Shown here one piece after another: positions 1 through 8,288 of a stretch of 64,000 nt of DNA (positions are counted from its first letter, which is position 1; every line of letters starts with the position of its first letter). The stretch spans positions 97,742 through 161,741 of the forward strand of contig JBMOOM010000021.1 of NCBI GenBank assembly GCA_049323275.1, written 5' to 3'. The notes under the pieces are model-generated. The model searched no databases and was not told the origin of the DNA. It saw only the letters and a program-made list of their open reading frames with translations. A program made the position numbers and the translations under genes. This DNA is from Taklimakanibacter sp049323275. Its GTDB lineage: Bacteria; Pseudomonadota; Alphaproteobacteria; Rhizobiales; Aestuariivirgaceae.

Positions 1-163
1 CCGGATTGGCTTTGAGTTCTTCGAGATTGGGCAGAACGCTCGAGTCCGGCTTCTGGCCCAGGGATGGAATACCTGCATGCGCCTCGGTTTGTGGTAGAAC
101 TGCAGCAACGGCCGCAGCGCCGGCCAGACCGAAGACGCCCTTGAGCAGCAGTCTTCTATCCAT
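1..163 (-). CDS. Partial gene: N-terminus of a Tat-exported protein
   Basis: Only the first 54 codons lie in the window; the gene runs off the left edge. The product begins with a twin-arginine signal (MDRRLLLKG followed by an Ala/Val/Leu-rich stretch) and a likely cleavage after EAHA, so export of a folded protein to the periplasm is expected. The ATG at 163 is preceded by an AGGGG ribosome binding site. A perfect EcfG-type promoter at 229-253 points at it, suggesting general-stress control. The mature part visible is too short to assign a function. Confidence 0.75.
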   Translation of the reverse strand, partial: MDRRLLLKGVFGLAGAAAVAAVLPQTEAHAGIPSLGQKPDSSVLPNLEELKANP

Positions 164-228
164 GCTTCACCCCTTTCAGTTTGAAAGCATTACCTGTGTG
201 CGAGCAAAGCGTTCACGACACTCGTGGC

Positions 229-253
229 AACGTTAAGGCAAGAGGAAAGTTCC
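229..253 (-). promoter_or_regulatory. EcfG-type (general stress sigma) promoter
   Basis: On the minus strand GGAAC (253-249) and CGTT (232-229) are separated by 16 bases, the consensus of alphaproteobacterial EcfG promoters. It would start transcription about 60 bases before the ATG at 163. Confidence 0.7.
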
Positions 254-360
254 TGAACGACATCTGTGCGGCGCAACTGCAAATAACGATTGGTAATTTT
301 TGCGATCCCTTCGCGCATGAGCGTCGCCTTCCGGCGACGTCACGACGTCATGGTGGCGGA

Positions 361-1257
361 TCATGACAAGGGACGGCGCAGTGTCTGGGCGAGCACGACG
401 CCGGCCAGCGTCAGGCCCCCGCCGATGAGGTGATAGGATCTGACCGGCTCGCCGAGCAGCAGGATGGCCGCGCCCGCGGTCATCACTGGCAGGAGATTGA
501 TGAAGGCGGCGCAGCGGCTGGGCCCCAGCCGGTCGATGCCGCGCAGCCAGAGAAAGGGCAGTACGACCGAGGCCATGCCGCCGGCATAGAGGATCAGCGG
601 CAGGGTCGCTTCATTGACCGCCCGCGCCGGAGCCGGCGTGGCGAGAAAAGCCGGAAACATGACGGCGAGCGCGCACAGCGCCTGCTGATAGGTCGACAGC
701 CAGCTCGACACCGGGATCTGCCAGCGCTTCACCAGGACGCAATAGAGCGCATAGACGATCGCCGCGGCGAGCATCAGCGCATCGCCGATGCGCAGGCCGT
801 TCTCGACAAGCTGGAGCGGAGCGCCGCCGCTGACCAGATAGACGAGGCCGATGAGGGAAAGGGCGCCGCCGGCGAGCATGCCGATGGTTGGCCTTTCACC
901 CAGCACCGCCGCGCTCAACGCCACGGTGAGAAGCGGCGTAAGCGACGTGAAGATCGCCATGTTGGTCGCGGTCGTCGTTTCGGCGGCGACATAGGAGAGG
1001 CTCTGGAACAGGCACATCGCCAGGAAGCCGAGGATGAAGAACTGCCCGAGATGCGGCCAGCTGGCCTTCCGCTCGCGCCACAGCGGGAATGCGAGGAACA
1101 AGCTCATCGCGCCGACCGCGAGAAGCAGCCGGTAGAAGGTGATCGCCTGCGGGCCGATGATATGGGCCGAGAGGCGGGACACGATGACATTGCCGGCCCA
1201 GATGGCGATGGCGGTGAAGGGATAGAGAAGAGCGAGCTGTTTCCTGAACATGAGCAT
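361..1257 (-). CDS. EamA/DMT-family transporter
   Basis: A 298-residue integral membrane protein with about ten hydrophobic segments arranged as two EamA repeats, the length and layout of drug/metabolite transporters such as RhaT or YdcZ relatives. The first repeat starts with the typical WAGNVIVSR after helix 1, and the second contains the repeat-type PVMTAGAAILLLGEP segment. Members export amino acids or other small metabolites across the inner membrane; the substrate cannot be read from sequence. It is divergent from the AraC-type regulator that starts at 1347, so that regulator probably controls it. No strong ribosome binding site is seen before the ATG at 1257; an ATG two codons later is an alternative. 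Confidence 0.9.
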   Translation of the reverse strand: MLMFRKQLALLYPFTAIAIWAGNVIVSRLSAHIIGPQAITFYRLLLAVGAMSLFLAFPLWRERKASWPHLGQFFILGFLAMCLFQSLSYVAAETTTATNMAIFTSLTPLLTVALSAAVLGERPTIGMLAGGALSLIGLVYLVSGGAPLQLVENGLRIGDALMLAAAIVYALYCVLVKRWQIPVSSWLSTYQQALCALAVMFPAFLATPAPARAVNEATLPLILYAGGMASVVLPFLWLRGIDRLGPSRCAAFINLLPVMTAGAAILLLGEPVRSYHLIGGGLTLAGVVLAQTLRRPLS

Positions 1258-1312
1258 ACCGGGAATTGGTGGACGGCCCGCGCATCTAGTCGATTGCGCT
1301 CTGGTCTGTATC

Positions 1313-1337
1313 TCGCTAAAAAGACCCTAGCTAGCGA
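1313..1337. promoter_or_regulatory. Inverted repeat between EamA and AraC genes
   Basis: TCGCTA (1313-1318) and TAGCGA (1332-1337) form a perfect 6-bp inverted repeat with 13 bases between the arms. It lies in the 89-bp divergent intergenic region just before the regulator start, a plausible operator. Function is inferred from position only. Confidence 0.35.
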
Positions 1338-1346
1338 ATTTGAGAC

Positions 1347-2117
1347 ATGAACCATCGGCGCACCCGCCATCTCGATTTTCATGCGACCGACCGGCCGATG
1401 GCGGCGATGGAGATCGACTATCCGGATGGCAGCACGACCGGCCGCCATGCCCATCCGCGCGCGCAGCTACTTTATGCGATCGAAGGCGTCATGATCGTCA
1501 GCTCGGCGGCGGGAATCTGGGTCGTGCCGCCCAATCGGGCGGTATGGCTGGCGCGCCATCTCGAGCATGATGTGTTCATGCGCGGAGATGTGAAGATCAG
1601 GACCGTCTTCGTGTCGGAAGATGCCGCCCCCAATCTGCCGCAGACGAGTTGTGTCATTGCCGTGTCGCCGCTGCTGCGCGAATTGCTGACTGCCGCGGTC
1701 AAGGTGCCGCTCGATTATGCGCAGGGCTCGCGCGATGAGCACCTATTGCTGCTTCTGCTCGACGAATTGCGCCAATGGGAGACGCTGCCGTTGCATCTGC
1801 CCATGCCGGGAGAGCCGCGTCTGCGCCGTATCTGCGAGCTGCTGACCGCCAGTCCCGACGACCGGTCGACGGCGGAGGCCTGGGGGCTGAGTCTGGGCGT
1901 GACGGCGAAGACCATTCATCGGCTCTTTCAGCGCGAAACGGGACTGTCCTTCGCGCAATGGCGCCAGCAGGCGCGCCTGCTCAAGGCCCTGGAGCGGCTG
2001 GCGCTGGGCGAGCGCATCATCGATGTGGCATTCGATTGCGGCTATGCCAGCCAGAGCGCGTTTACGGCCATGTTCCGCCGGCATTTCGGCATTCCGCCGA
2101 GCGCCTTCTACAAATGA
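1347..2117 (+). CDS. AraC-family transcriptional regulator (cupin sensor)
   Basis: A 256-residue regulator. Residues about 10-90 look like a cupin-type sensor (GRHAHPRAQLLYAIEG resembles the metal/ligand-binding cupin motif), and residues about 165-256 hold two helix-turn-helix units of the AraC type, ending with the signature DVAFDCGYASQSAFTAMFRR followed by FGIPPSAFYK. This short architecture is typical of regulators that sit next to and control a single exporter gene. It is divergent from the EamA transporter with 89 bp between start codons. The ligand is unknown. Confidence 0.93.
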   Translation: MNHRRTRHLDFHATDRPMAAMEIDYPDGSTTGRHAHPRAQLLYAIEGVMIVSSAAGIWVVPPNRAVWLARHLEHDVFMRGDVKIRTVFVSEDAAPNLPQTSCVIAVSPLLRELLTAAVKVPLDYAQGSRDEHLLLLLLDELRQWETLPLHLPMPGEPRLRRICELLTASPDDRSTAEAWGLSLGVTAKTIHRLFQRETGLSFAQWRQQARLLKALERLALGERIIDVAFDCGYASQSAFTAMFRRHFGIPPSAFYK

Positions 2118-2294
2118 GCTTTCCAGCAGGCGTTGACGCCGCCCGCCGCCCCCCTATAACGCTTGTTTCCCGGCAGGCCGGCATCGCCCGGCCACCCCCC
2201 TGTCCGAAGGCCGGCCCTGCGTCGAAGGAGGTCTGCCTGAGGGTTGCAGATGACCGTAGGTCCCATTAAAATTCGGCATCCAATAGGAATGCAC

Positions 2295-3209
2295 ATGAAA
2301 CCTTGTATCTACATTCACACGAACGAGAAGCAGATCATCGGCGCGCTCGTTTCCAAATATTCCTTCGAGCGCTTCGCCTCCGACAAGAACGCGTTCGACG
2401 TCAAGCTCATCCACACCAAGGACTATCCGTTCCTCGACGCGCATGAGGGCCGCAAATATCTGCGCGGCGGCCTCACCCGCGAATGGGTGAATGACGACCT
2501 CCAGTCCTTCACCGTGCTGCGCTTCATGCCGCCCGAGCTGATGGGCTATCAGGGCCGCTCGGTCGTCGTCGACCCGGATGTGTTCGCCGTCTCGGACGTC
2601 ATGCCGCTGCTCACCCGCGACATGCAGGGCGCGGCGATCATGGCGCGGAAGCGCGGCGCTGCGACCGCGAAGAACTTCGCCTCCAGCGTCATGCTGCTCG
2701 ACAACGCCAGGCTCAAGCATTGGCAGGTCGAGAAGAGCTTCGAGGAGATGTTCGCCTTCAAGCGCGATTACGCCGACTGGATCAATCTCAAGCTCGAGCC
2801 GCAGGACTCGATCGGTGTCCTCGAGCCCGTGTGGAACGATTTCGACACGCTGACGCGCGAGACGCGGATGATCCACAACACGCATCGGCGCACCCAGCCG
2901 TGGAAGACCGGCCTCAAGGTCGACTTCCGGCCGGCCGAGCGGGCGGGCTCCTTCAACCTGTCGAATCTCTTCCACCGCACCCGCCGCACGCTGTTCGGCG
3001 AATATGGTCTGCTCGGCAGCTATCATAAGCATCCTGACAACAATCAGGAGCGCCTCTTCTTCGCGCTGCTCAAGGAATGCGTCGACAAGGGCATCGTGAC
3101 CCAGGCCATGCTGGATGAGCAGATGAAGCTCAACCATGTGCGCCATGACGCGCGCGACGTCCTGGCGCGCACCCGCACGCTCGCCGAGCAGCCGCTCTTC
3201 GCAGCCTGA
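2295..3209 (+). CDS. Putative glycosyltransferase-like protein
   Basis: About 304 residues, no signal peptide or membrane segment. The central part (SVVVDPDVFAVSDVMPLL) has an Asp-x-Asp placed as in GT-A glycosyltransferases that bind nucleotide sugars through a metal ion, and the N-terminus CIYIHTNEKQ is a plausible first beta strand. I do not recognise a characterised family, so the sugar-transferase assignment is inference. The ATG at 2295 is preferred because AGGA lies six bases before it; ATG 2289 and a TTG at 2244 are alternatives. The next gene starts 9 bases after the stop, suggesting an operon with the ELM1-family and GMC genes. Confidence 0.6.
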   Translation: MKPCIYIHTNEKQIIGALVSKYSFERFASDKNAFDVKLIHTKDYPFLDAHEGRKYLRGGLTREWVNDDLQSFTVLRFMPPELMGYQGRSVVVDPDVFAVSDVMPLLTRDMQGAAIMARKRGAATAKNFASSVMLLDNARLKHWQVEKSFEEMFAFKRDYADWINLKLEPQDSIGVLEPVWNDFDTLTRETRMIHNTHRRTQPWKTGLKVDFRPAERAGSFNLSNLFHRTRRTLFGEYGLLGSYHKHPDNNQERLFFALLKECVDKGIVTQAMLDEQMKLNHVRHDARDVLARTRTLAEQPLFAA

Positions 3210-3218
3210 CCCATTGCG

Positions 3219-4253
3219 GTGGGCGCGCGGACGGTCTGGATCCTGACGCATAGCCGGTTGGGCGACCTCCAGCAGATGGAAAAGCTGGCGGCCGCTCTCG
3301 GCTGGCCCTTCCTCGTCAAGCGTCTCGTCTTCCGCTCGCCCAACGTCCCTTTCCTGGCGGGCCTGCTGCTCGAGCGGGGTGCTTCCGATTCTCTCGACGC
3401 GCCCTGGCCCGATCTCATTCTGTGCGGCGAGGCGCGCACCAGCGTCATAGCCCTCGACCTCAAGCGGCGATCGGGCGGGCGCATCAAAATCGTCTGCCTC
3501 GGCCGGCCGGCCGGCGATGCGGCGCAATTCGATCTCGTCCTGACCACCGCGCAATATCGCCTGCCGAAAGCCGTGAATGTCGTCGAGCTGGCCCTGCCGC
3601 TGGTGGCGGAGGCGCCCGCTCTCGCCAATGACGGCATGCTCGATGTGGCGCGGCCGGTGACCACGGTCCTGGTGGGCGGCACGGCGGTCCCGGAGCGTCT
3701 CGATGACGCCGCGGCGTCCTCCCTGGCGCGCGATGTCCTGGCGCGTCAGCATGGGACCGGCGGCACATTGCTTGTCGTCACCAGCCCGCGCACCGGCGCT
3801 GAGGCCGGCGCGGCGCTGGCCCAGGCCATTCCGCCGCCGCATGTCGTGCATCTGTGGCGCAAAGGCGAGGACAATCCGTATCGCCGGTTTCTGGCGATTG
3901 CCGATGAGGTCGTGGTGACGAGCGACAGCGTCTCTATGGTGGCCGATGCGCTGGCGGCGGGCAAGCCTGTGTCGGTCTATCGCCTGCCGCGCCGGGCGAC
4001 CGCCAAGGATGCCGCCGTCGAGTGGCTGTTTGCGCGCGTCTATGGCGAAACTCCTTGTCCCTTCTGGCTGAAGCCCGCCAAGTGGCTGTTCGATGTGGGC
4101 CTCATCGAAGTGCGCGCCGATCGCCCACGTCTGTTCGACCGGCTCATTCGCGAAGGCCGTGTCGGCTGGTTCGGCGCGGCGCGTGTGGGAACGCGGTTCG
4201 CCGCGTCCGACGAGCTCGACGCGATCCTGCCGCGCATCAAGGCGTTGTTCTGA
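3219..4253 (+). CDS. Mitochondrial-fission ELM1 family protein (DUF1022)
   Basis: 344 residues matching the ELM1/DUF1022 family, bacterial relatives of the plant mitochondrial fission factor. The family has a GT-B-like two-domain fold: an N-terminal half with the GDLQQMEKLAAALG helix and a C-terminal half with VTSDSVSMVADALAAGKPV, which resembles the nucleotide-sugar loop of MurG-type glycosyltransferases. The biochemical role in bacteria is unproven; a role in envelope glycan or lipid metabolism is inferred. Translation starts at GTG 3219, and the TGA overlaps the ATG of the next gene (TGATG), indicating translational coupling. Confidence 0.85.
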   Translation: MGARTVWILTHSRLGDLQQMEKLAAALGWPFLVKRLVFRSPNVPFLAGLLLERGASDSLDAPWPDLILCGEARTSVIALDLKRRSGGRIKIVCLGRPAGDAAQFDLVLTTAQYRLPKAVNVVELALPLVAEAPALANDGMLDVARPVTTVLVGGTAVPERLDDAAASSLARDVLARQHGTGGTLLVVTSPRTGAEAGAALAQAIPPPHVVHLWRKGEDNPYRRFLAIADEVVVTSDSVSMVADALAAGKPVSVYRLPRRATAKDAAVEWLFARVYGETPCPFWLKPAKWLFDVGLIEVRADRPRLFDRLIREGRVGWFGAARVGTRFAASDELDAILPRIKALF

Positions 4254-5800
4254 TGGCGCGCTACGACGTAGCGATCATTGGCGGCGGCTCGGCCGGGGCT
4301 TTGCTGGCCGCGCGGCTCAGCGAAGACCCAGCGCGCCATGTGGTGCTGATCGAGGCCGGCGGCGAAGCGACCGATCCCGATATCTGGACACCCGCTGCCT
4401 GGCCCGCCTTGCAGGGCCGCTCCTATGACTGGGATTATCGCACCGAGCCGCAGGCGGGGACCGCCGGCCGCGTCCATCGCTGGGCGCGCGGGCGGGTTCT
4501 CGGCGGCTCGAGCTGCCTCCATGCCATGGGCCATATGCGCGGGCATCCGGCGGATTTCGCCGCCTGGCGGGAGGCGACGAGTGACGCACGCTGGAGCTGG
4601 GAGGGGCTGCTTCCGGCTTTCATGGCGATCGAGGATCACAGCCTCGGCGGTGACGGCATGCATGGCAGAGGCGGGCCGCTGCCGGTGTATCTGCCGGTGG
4701 ACGAGGTGAGCCCGCTCGCACGTGCCTTCATCGAGGCGGGCGCCGCGCTGGGATTGCCGCGTCTTCACGGCCACAATGGCGGCGAGATGGTCGGCGTGAC
4801 GCCGAACGCGCTCACCATCCGCGATGGGCGGCGGGTGACGGCGGCGGATGCCTGGCTGACGCCCGCGGTGCGCCGGCGGCCAAATCTGACGATCCTCACC
4901 GGTCGTCTCGTCCGCCGCCTGAAGCTTCAGGGCAACCGGGTCGCGGCGCTGGAAATGCACGGTCCCGAAGTCACAGCCGACACTATCATCCTCAGTGCCG
5001 GCTCACTGGAAAGCCCGGCCCTTCTGATGCGCTCAGGGATCGGGCCGGAAGATGTTCTGGCCGATGCCGGCGTCGCTTGCGTGATCGCGGCACCCGATGT
5101 CGGCCGCGATCTGCAGGATCATCTGCTCGGCGCCGGCAATCTCTATGCCGCGCGGCGCGCCGTGCCGCCGTCCAGGCTGCAGCATTCCGAATCCATGACC
5201 TATATGCATGCGGGCGATTTCGCCGGTGGCGGCCGGCCCGAGATCGTCGTCGGCTGCGGCATCGCGCCGATCGTTTCGGAGCGTTTCACCCTGCCGCCCA
5301 TCGGATCGGCCTATTCGCTGCTCTTCGGCGTGACCCATCCGACGAGCCGCGGCAGCCTGCGCATCACGGGATCGGAGCCCGGCGACCGCCTGCGCATCGA
5401 TCCCGCCTATCTCCAGACCGGGCACGACCGCCGTCTGTTCCGGCAGGCGCTCGCCGCGGCGCGCGAGATCGGTCATCGGCCCGAGCTCGCCGGCTGGCGC
5501 GACAGCGAGATCCTGCCCGGCCCGCTGCGGACGCAAGCCGAAATCGACCGTTTCATCGCCGAAGCCGCCATCACCCATCATCATCCGTGCGGCACCTGCC
5601 GCATGGGACATGACGCGCGTTCCGTGGTGGATGCGGATCTGATGCTGCGCGGACTCGACAATCTTCACATCGTCGATGGATCGGTGCTGCCCAGCCTAAC
5701 CGCCGGGCCCATTCACGCCGCTATTCTGGCGATTGCCGAGACATTCGCCCGCCAGATGATCGCAGCGCCCATTTCTCCGCCAGCGGCTTGCTCAGGATGA
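4253..5800 (+). CDS. GMC-family FAD oxidoreductase (choline dehydrogenase-like)
   Basis: 515 residues with the GMC layout. An N-terminal FAD Rossmann motif (DVAIIGGGSAGALLAARL) is followed by the first GMC signature RVLGGSSCLHAMGHMRG, the second signature GSLESPALLMRSGIG, and a C-terminal HHHPCGTCRMG...VVDADLMLRG...VDGSVLPSLTAGP. The catalytic His sits in HHHPCGTCRMG. Such enzymes oxidise alcohols such as choline or aliphatic alcohols; the substrate is unknown. The start ATG overlaps the upstream stop. The 3' end overlaps the convergent sialyltransferase-like gene by 80 bp. Confidence 0.92.
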   Translation: MARYDVAIIGGGSAGALLAARLSEDPARHVVLIEAGGEATDPDIWTPAAWPALQGRSYDWDYRTEPQAGTAGRVHRWARGRVLGGSSCLHAMGHMRGHPADFAAWREATSDARWSWEGLLPAFMAIEDHSLGGDGMHGRGGPLPVYLPVDEVSPLARAFIEAGAALGLPRLHGHNGGEMVGVTPNALTIRDGRRVTAADAWLTPAVRRRPNLTILTGRLVRRLKLQGNRVAALEMHGPEVTADTIILSAGSLESPALLMRSGIGPEDVLADAGVACVIAAPDVGRDLQDHLLGAGNLYAARRAVPPSRLQHSESMTYMHAGDFAGGGRPEIVVGCGIAPIVSERFTLPPIGSAYSLLFGVTHPTSRGSLRITGSEPGDRLRIDPAYLQTGHDRRLFRQALAAAREIGHRPELAGWRDSEILPGPLRTQAEIDRFIAEAAITHHHPCGTCRMGHDARSVVDADLMLRGLDNLHIVDGSVLPSLTAGPIHAAILAIAETFARQMIAAPISPPAACSG

Positions 5801-7034
5801 CGAGCTCACCTTCGAAGCGTTCGAGCGTATCGAGAATGAAATCGATCTCGCTGGTGCGCTCATGGACGACGACATAGTCATTGGGCGTCTGCGTGTCGCC
5901 CGGATAGGCGCCGGCCGGGTCCTCGAAAAGGTCGATGCCTGAGATCACCAGGCGCTTCGGCTTGAGCGCCACGGCGACCGCCAGCATCGTCGCGCCATTG
6001 GTCGGGCGCACGCCGTCCCAGTCGAGCTGGCCGAGGATCTGCAGCCGTTCCAGCGTCACGAAGCGCATATGCCGGCACAGCGGATTGAAGATCTGGTGCG
6101 TGACCAGCAACGCCTCGGCGCGGCGCGTCTGGAAGGCGAAGATCGGCCGGCTGCGCAAGGTGAAGAGGGTGCGCTTCTGCCCGGTGAAGACGATCTGCGG
6201 ATCGGCATAGAGGCCGCGCTTGACCCAGCGGTGATTGACCCGGAACAGGCAGTCATAGCTCAGTTGCGCCAAAGCGGGGTCTTCCGACGACGGGCCGTTG
6301 CCGAGGCAGAGGATCGTCTGGGGACGGTTGAGCGTGGCGGTGAGCTCGCCGAGCGTCTCGATGCGTTCGGCGCGCAACTTGAGGATGCGCCTGCCGGCGG
6401 GCTTGTCGAGCCAGCCCGTGACCAGAGCCTGCAACGGGTTGCGGGCGGGCGGGCGGCGCGCCATCAGGAAGTTGAGGCGCTTCATCGCCGGCGACTGCGC
6501 CTCGAGGGAGGCGGCATCGCTCATCGGCGCCAGCGCGATGCGGTCGGGCGCAACGCCTCTCGTCCGCAAGGCTTCTTCTACAGGCGCCGATTGCGCCAGC
6601 CACATGTCGACGGAAGTGAGGAGCGTAGCGTCCGGCGCCTCGGCATCGGACGTCTCCGCCGCGACGAAGGCGACGCCGATGCCCATGAGATAGGCCTCGC
6701 GCACCAGCCGCTTCGGCAAGGCGTCGATCCGGCCGGCGCCGATGAGAAGCCGGGCGCGCGAGGTAAGAAGGAAAATCACGCTGCTCGGGCGGTTGTTCCA
6801 CGGCGCGTCGATCACCGCCGCATCGCCGAAGCGGGTGATGAGCTCCCGCTTCACATCGGGGTTGCCGGGAATGTAGAGCACCGAAATCCGCTCGCGGCGC
6901 AGCGACGCGAGCAGGGGTTCGATCGTCGCGAGCGCCGGCCGATCGGCGACCGAGACCAGGATGGAGCGGTTGGACGGGATGGGAACCCAGCCGCCGCGCT
7001 GGAGCGCCGATCGCGGCTTAAGACGGATGGCCAT
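5721..7034 (-). CDS. Sialyltransferase-like (GT29/GT42-like) protein
   Basis: About 437 residues. The C-terminal half carries ILCLGNGPSSEDPAL and, about 20 residues later, LFRVNHRW, resembling the N-terminal CMP-sugar region of bacterial CstI-type (GT42) sialyltransferases and the sialylmotif of GT29 enzymes. Further on, PTNGATMLAVAVAL and LVISGIDLFED match later conserved parts of those families. The N-terminal half is an additional domain of unknown function. The second of two tandem ATGs (7034) has GAAGGA just upstream. The start overlaps the end of the PLD-fold gene by 17 bp, so the two are probably coupled. Donor and acceptor are unknown; the family call is from motif memory only. Confidence 0.6.
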   Translation of the reverse strand: MAIRLKPRSALQRGGWVPIPSNRSILVSVADRPALATIEPLLASLRRERISVLYIPGNPDVKRELITRFGDAAVIDAPWNNRPSSVIFLLTSRARLLIGAGRIDALPKRLVREAYLMGIGVAFVAAETSDAEAPDATLLTSVDMWLAQSAPVEEALRTRGVAPDRIALAPMSDAASLEAQSPAMKRLNFLMARRPPARNPLQALVTGWLDKPAGRRILKLRAERIETLGELTATLNRPQTILCLGNGPSSEDPALAQLSYDCLFRVNHRWVKRGLYADPQIVFTGQKRTLFTLRSRPIFAFQTRRAEALLVTHQIFNPLCRHMRFVTLERLQILGQLDWDGVRPTNGATMLAVAVALKPKRLVISGIDLFEDPAGAYPGDTQTPNDYVVVHERTSEIDFILDTLERFEGELVILSKPLAEKWALRSSGGRMSRQSPE

Positions 7035-8070
7035 CATGTCCTTCGGGAACGGTCCTGAACTGCCGAGTTTCCGCCAGCATATGCGCGAAGCGGGCCTCGA
7101 ATGCAGCAAAAATCTCCGGCGCATCGTCGAGCGCCACCAGGAGCTCGTTGTTGAGATAGCGCGAGGTGAGGGTGAGATTCATGCTGCCGAACAGGACGCG
7201 CCTAATGCCCGCCGCCTCGAGCAGGATGAACTTGCAATGCATCGGCAGTCCTTGCGGATGGGCATAGCGGATGAAGTCGAGTCCTTGCGCCCTGGCGAGG
7301 GCTTCGATGCGCCTCGGCACGCGCCTCAGCGTATCATGGGCGATCACCGTCACGGAGGCGCCGTCCTTGACCTGGCGGCCGAGCAGGCGGGCGATCGATC
7401 TGTCGCGAAAATGCGACGCGGCGATGCGGATGCGGTCATATTTTCGTTCGCTGACCAGCCGGTCGACGACATCCCAATCCCAGCGCGGATAATGGAAAAG
7501 GCTGAGCGGGCCGCCGGTGAAATCCGATCTGGCCGAACGGTCGAAATAGGTGGCGAGGCCTTGCCGGCCGGCATGGAGCGCCAGCATATGTTTCTTCAGG
7601 CTCGCCACCGCCTCAGGGTCATCGACGGCGACGAGGCAATTATGGCCGCGATCCTGGTCGCCGATCCGGCGCACCACCTCGGGGTCTTCCGGGGTGTTGC
7701 CGGAGGGATTGAACGAGCCGACCAGCACGACCGGCTGGGGATGGCTGAAATAATAGATCTTCTCATGCAGATGCGCCGGCAGCAGGTGCTTGATGGGCTT
7801 AAAGCCGTCGCCGAGGCCGTCCGGCGCAGTCAGGCGCGCTTGCACCGCCTGGTTGGCGGAGGTGAGTTTCGGCGCGGCCTCGAGGCACAGCTTGACCGTG
7901 ACGCCTCTTTGCCGGGCGCGGATGAGCGCCTCCGCCAGGGCGAGGTCGCGGAAATAGTAGGTCGTCCACAGGATCTCGCCGCCCTGCGGCACGGCGTCCA
8001 CAAAGCGGGCCAGCAGATCACGTAGGAAGCCGGGCGGCCGATCCGGCCCGCCAAAGAAAACTTGCGTCAT
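7018..8070 (-). CDS. Phospholipase D-like protein
   Basis: 350 residues with two PLD-type half sites. The first is LHEKIYYF followed by GSFNPSGN; the second is MHCKFILL followed by GSMNLT. The His-x-Lys and downstream Gly-Ser-x-Asn of both HKD motifs are present, but the motif Asp is Ser in the first and Glu in the second, so the enzyme is an atypical member. PLD-fold enzymes act on phosphodiesters through a phospho-His intermediate: lipid hydrolases, cardiolipin synthases or nucleases. There is no signal peptide. Its 3' end overlaps the sialyltransferase-like gene, suggesting a joint role in lipid or glycan chemistry (inference). Confidence 0.75.
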   Translation of the reverse strand: MTQVFFGGPDRPPGFLRDLLARFVDAVPQGGEILWTTYYFRDLALAEALIRARQRGVTVKLCLEAAPKLTSANQAVQARLTAPDGLGDGFKPIKHLLPAHLHEKIYYFSHPQPVVLVGSFNPSGNTPEDPEVVRRIGDQDRGHNCLVAVDDPEAVASLKKHMLALHAGRQGLATYFDRSARSDFTGGPLSLFHYPRWDWDVVDRLVSERKYDRIRIAASHFRDRSIARLLGRQVKDGASVTVIAHDTLRRVPRRIEALARAQGLDFIRYAHPQGLPMHCKFILLEAAGIRRVLFGSMNLTLTSRYLNNELLVALDDAPEIFAAFEARFAHMLAETRQFRTVPEGHDGHPS

Positions 8071-8183
8071 GCACCCTGTTGTCCGGGCCGTCTCGAGGCC
8101 GTTGCCGCGCCTATATAATTGACGGCTTCCAGAGGAGCAAACCGTGGAGAAGACGCTCGAAAACGCATGGGGCGGTGTTACGT

Positions 8184-8220
8184 AGAGTTTGATCTAAGTA
8201 AATATTATTACTTTTGGATA
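8184..8220. promoter_or_regulatory. Putative LysR operator, copy 1 (before importer operon)
   Basis: A perfect 6-bp dyad AAGTAA (8196-8201), spacer ATATTA, TTACTT (8208-8213), followed by TTGGATA. The whole 37-bp stretch matches 18146-18182, next to the lysR gene, at 30 of 37 positions. Four of the seven differences lie in the arms and preserve the symmetry in each copy. It is 69 bp upstream of the substrate-binding protein start. Regulator identity is inferred. Confidence 0.6.
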
Positions 8221-8288
8221 TTTCAAAGGTAGGTCACCCGTTAGGCTTCGATCAACAACGAAGAAGCAGATGCAGTCGGGAGGAAAAC

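Noticed and set aside
2154..3851. Minus-strand open frame of 565 codons
   Set aside because: Antisense to two plus-strand genes with recognisable features; high-GC shadow.
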